A DNA stretch of 7,912 bases from Actinomycetota bacterium (GTDB lineage: Bacteria > Actinomycetota > Acidimicrobiia > Acidimicrobiales > RAAP-2). This document shows, piece after piece, positions 7,242 through 7,912 of this stretch. The notes beneath the pieces were generated by a model. That model saw only the letters and a program-made list of their open reading frames with translations, searched no databases and was not told where the DNA came from. Positions within the stretch are counted from its first letter, which is position 1, and the number at the start of each line of letters is the position of its first letter. The stretch spans positions 1-7,912 of the forward strand of contig WLKR01000048.1 in assembly GCA_009701115.1 (NCBI GenBank). Direction: 5' to 3'. The translations under genes were made by a program, and so were the position numbers.

Positions 7242-7912
7242 TGTTCAGATGCGGCGTGATTGGCTCTCCGGTGGGCCATTCCTTGTCGCCACGATTACAC
7301 ATGGCCGCCCTGAACCATCTAGCGATAAGTGGTGAGAGCGTCATCGTCGACGATGACGGAAGCGATCTGGGTCGGCTTAGTTCGACCGTGCATGGCTTTG
7401 ATGCGCTTTCTGTGACGTTTCCCCTAAAAGAGCGCATGTATGGGCTTTGTGACGAGGTCGATGACCTTGCTCGACAAGTTGGTGCCGTGAACTCGGTCCG
7501 CATCGTTGATGCGCGCATTGTGGGTCGCAATGTTGATGGTGAAGGGTTTTGTCGAGCAATCGTCAGCGAACTGGATGTAGATGTCCGCGATGCAAGCGTT
7601 ACGGTAATCGGAGCTGGGGGAGCCGCTCGTTCCATTATCGCGTCGTTGTTGAGGCGAGGAGTGGGCCGAATCGATGTGTTGCTTCGGACTGACCGTGGAC
7701 AGCTCTCGATATTTGGCGATGATGGTCGTGTGCGTGGTGTCTCCGTGAGCTCTTATGAAGCGGACCTAGTCGTCAATGCAACCCCCGTGAGTCTGACTGG
7801 AGACTCCTCGCCGCTGCCAACCGTTGCGACTGGGAGCCAAACGGCCTTCATCGATCTGTCGTATGAACCGGCCGAAACGGCTTGGTTGGCCGAGCAGCGA
7901 TTGATATCGTCC
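7241..7912 (+). CDS. aroE: Shikimate dehydrogenase (3' truncated by window)
   Basis: AroE reduces 3-dehydroshikimate to shikimate, normally with NADPH, in the chorismate pathway. The frame stays open for 224 codons to the window end; about 40-60 residues should be missing, including the C-terminal Gln-containing shikimate-contact helix. Visible motifs: the shikimate-binding SLSP (14-17) within GVIGSPVGHSLSP (5-17); SVTFPLKE (57-64) with catalytic Lys63; GAVNS (81-85); GRNVDGEGF (95-103) with catalytic Asp99; the dinucleotide-binding loop GAGGAAR (124-130); NATP (179-182); and DLSYEPAET (205-213). Several signature residues differ from the usual NVT, NTDG and NRT forms, but the catalytic Lys/Asp pair remains. 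The start ATG 7241 overlaps the mltG stop by one base. The family call is secure, supported by position after mltG. True substrate specificity (shikimate alone or also quinate) cannot be judged without the C-terminus. Confidence 0.93.
   Translation, partial: MFRCGVIGSPVGHSLSPRLHMAALNHLAISGESVIVDDDGSDLGRLSSTVHGFDALSVTFPLKERMYGLCDEVDDLARQVGAVNSVRIVDARIVGRNVDGEGFCRAIVSELDVDVRDASVTVIGAGGAARSIIASLLRRGVGRIDVLLRTDRGQLSIFGDDGRVRGVSVSSYEADLVVNATPVSLTGDSSPLPTVATGSQTAFIDLSYEPAETAWLAEQRLISS
7339..7358 (+). repeat. Perfect 20-bp palindrome inside aroE
   Basis: The left half cgtcatcgtc is followed at once by its reverse complement gacgatgacg, with no spacer; pairing stops at the next base on each side. 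It lies in the aroE reading frame as GTC ATC GTC GAC GAT GAC (Val-Ile-Val-Asp-Asp-Asp, residues 34-39), flanked by partial codons. Mirror-symmetric codons explain how such a sequence can arise within a coding region, and no function is shown. Confidence 0.6.

Noticed and set aside
1..7912. A hidden novel system such as a defence island, retron, CRISPR array or mobile element
   Set aside because: Every base is accounted for by conserved housekeeping genes with intact family motifs. No direct repeats, integrase, reverse transcriptase, transposase or composition shift was seen.

Overview
The window is one strand of housekeeping genes, all reading left to right with almost no space between them: 3' end of hisS, then aspS, rarA, alaS, ruvX (yqgF), mltG and the 5' part of aroE. 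No mobile element, CRISPR array, RNA gene or phage-like segment was seen, and I found no undescribed multi-gene system. The gene order rarA-alaS-ruvX-mltG-aroE, with hisS and aspS just upstream, is the arrangement I know from Actinomycetota. The proteins look actinobacterial but diverge from the mycobacterial type, and base composition is moderate (mid-50s % GC by eye). That suggests an uncultured, moderate-GC member of the Acidimicrobiia or a neighbouring lineage. The placement is inference, not seen directly.

Layout: hisS tail (1-240) overlaps the aspS start by 1 nt (TAATG). aspS (240-1979) is followed by a 35-nt interval before the first canonical start of rarA (2015-3283), but rarA coding probably extends back to about 1982. 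alaS (3288-5849) follows after 4 nt. ruvX (5852-6262) follows after 2 nt. mltG (6249-7241) overlaps ruvX by 14 nt. aroE (7241 to beyond 7912) overlaps mltG by 1 nt (TGATG). No stretch longer than 35 nt lacks a gene. No convincing internal promoter or terminator is visible, so the genes are probably co-transcribed and translationally coupled from a promoter upstream of the window.

Functions: three class II aminoacyl-tRNA synthetases (His, Asp, Ala) supply translation. RarA is a clamp-loader-like AAA+ ATPase of stalled replication forks. RuvX/YqgF is an RNase H-fold nuclease, best known for pre-16S rRNA processing. MltG is a membrane-anchored lytic transglycosylase that cuts nascent peptidoglycan. 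AroE reduces 3-dehydroshikimate in aromatic amino acid synthesis. The combination looks like a growth-linked operon, not a single pathway.

The points most worth a second look are: (i) residues in AspRS that predict a non-discriminating enzyme, hence Asn-tRNA made through GatCAB; (ii) rarA, whose conserved N-terminus reads upstream of any ATG/GTG/TTG to an ACG preceded by a Shine-Dalgarno sequence; (iii) a repeated GGGGT-N5-ATG start context at ruvX, mltG and aroE; (iv) unusual signature residues in AroE and MltG; (v) a perfect 20-bp palindrome inside aroE.
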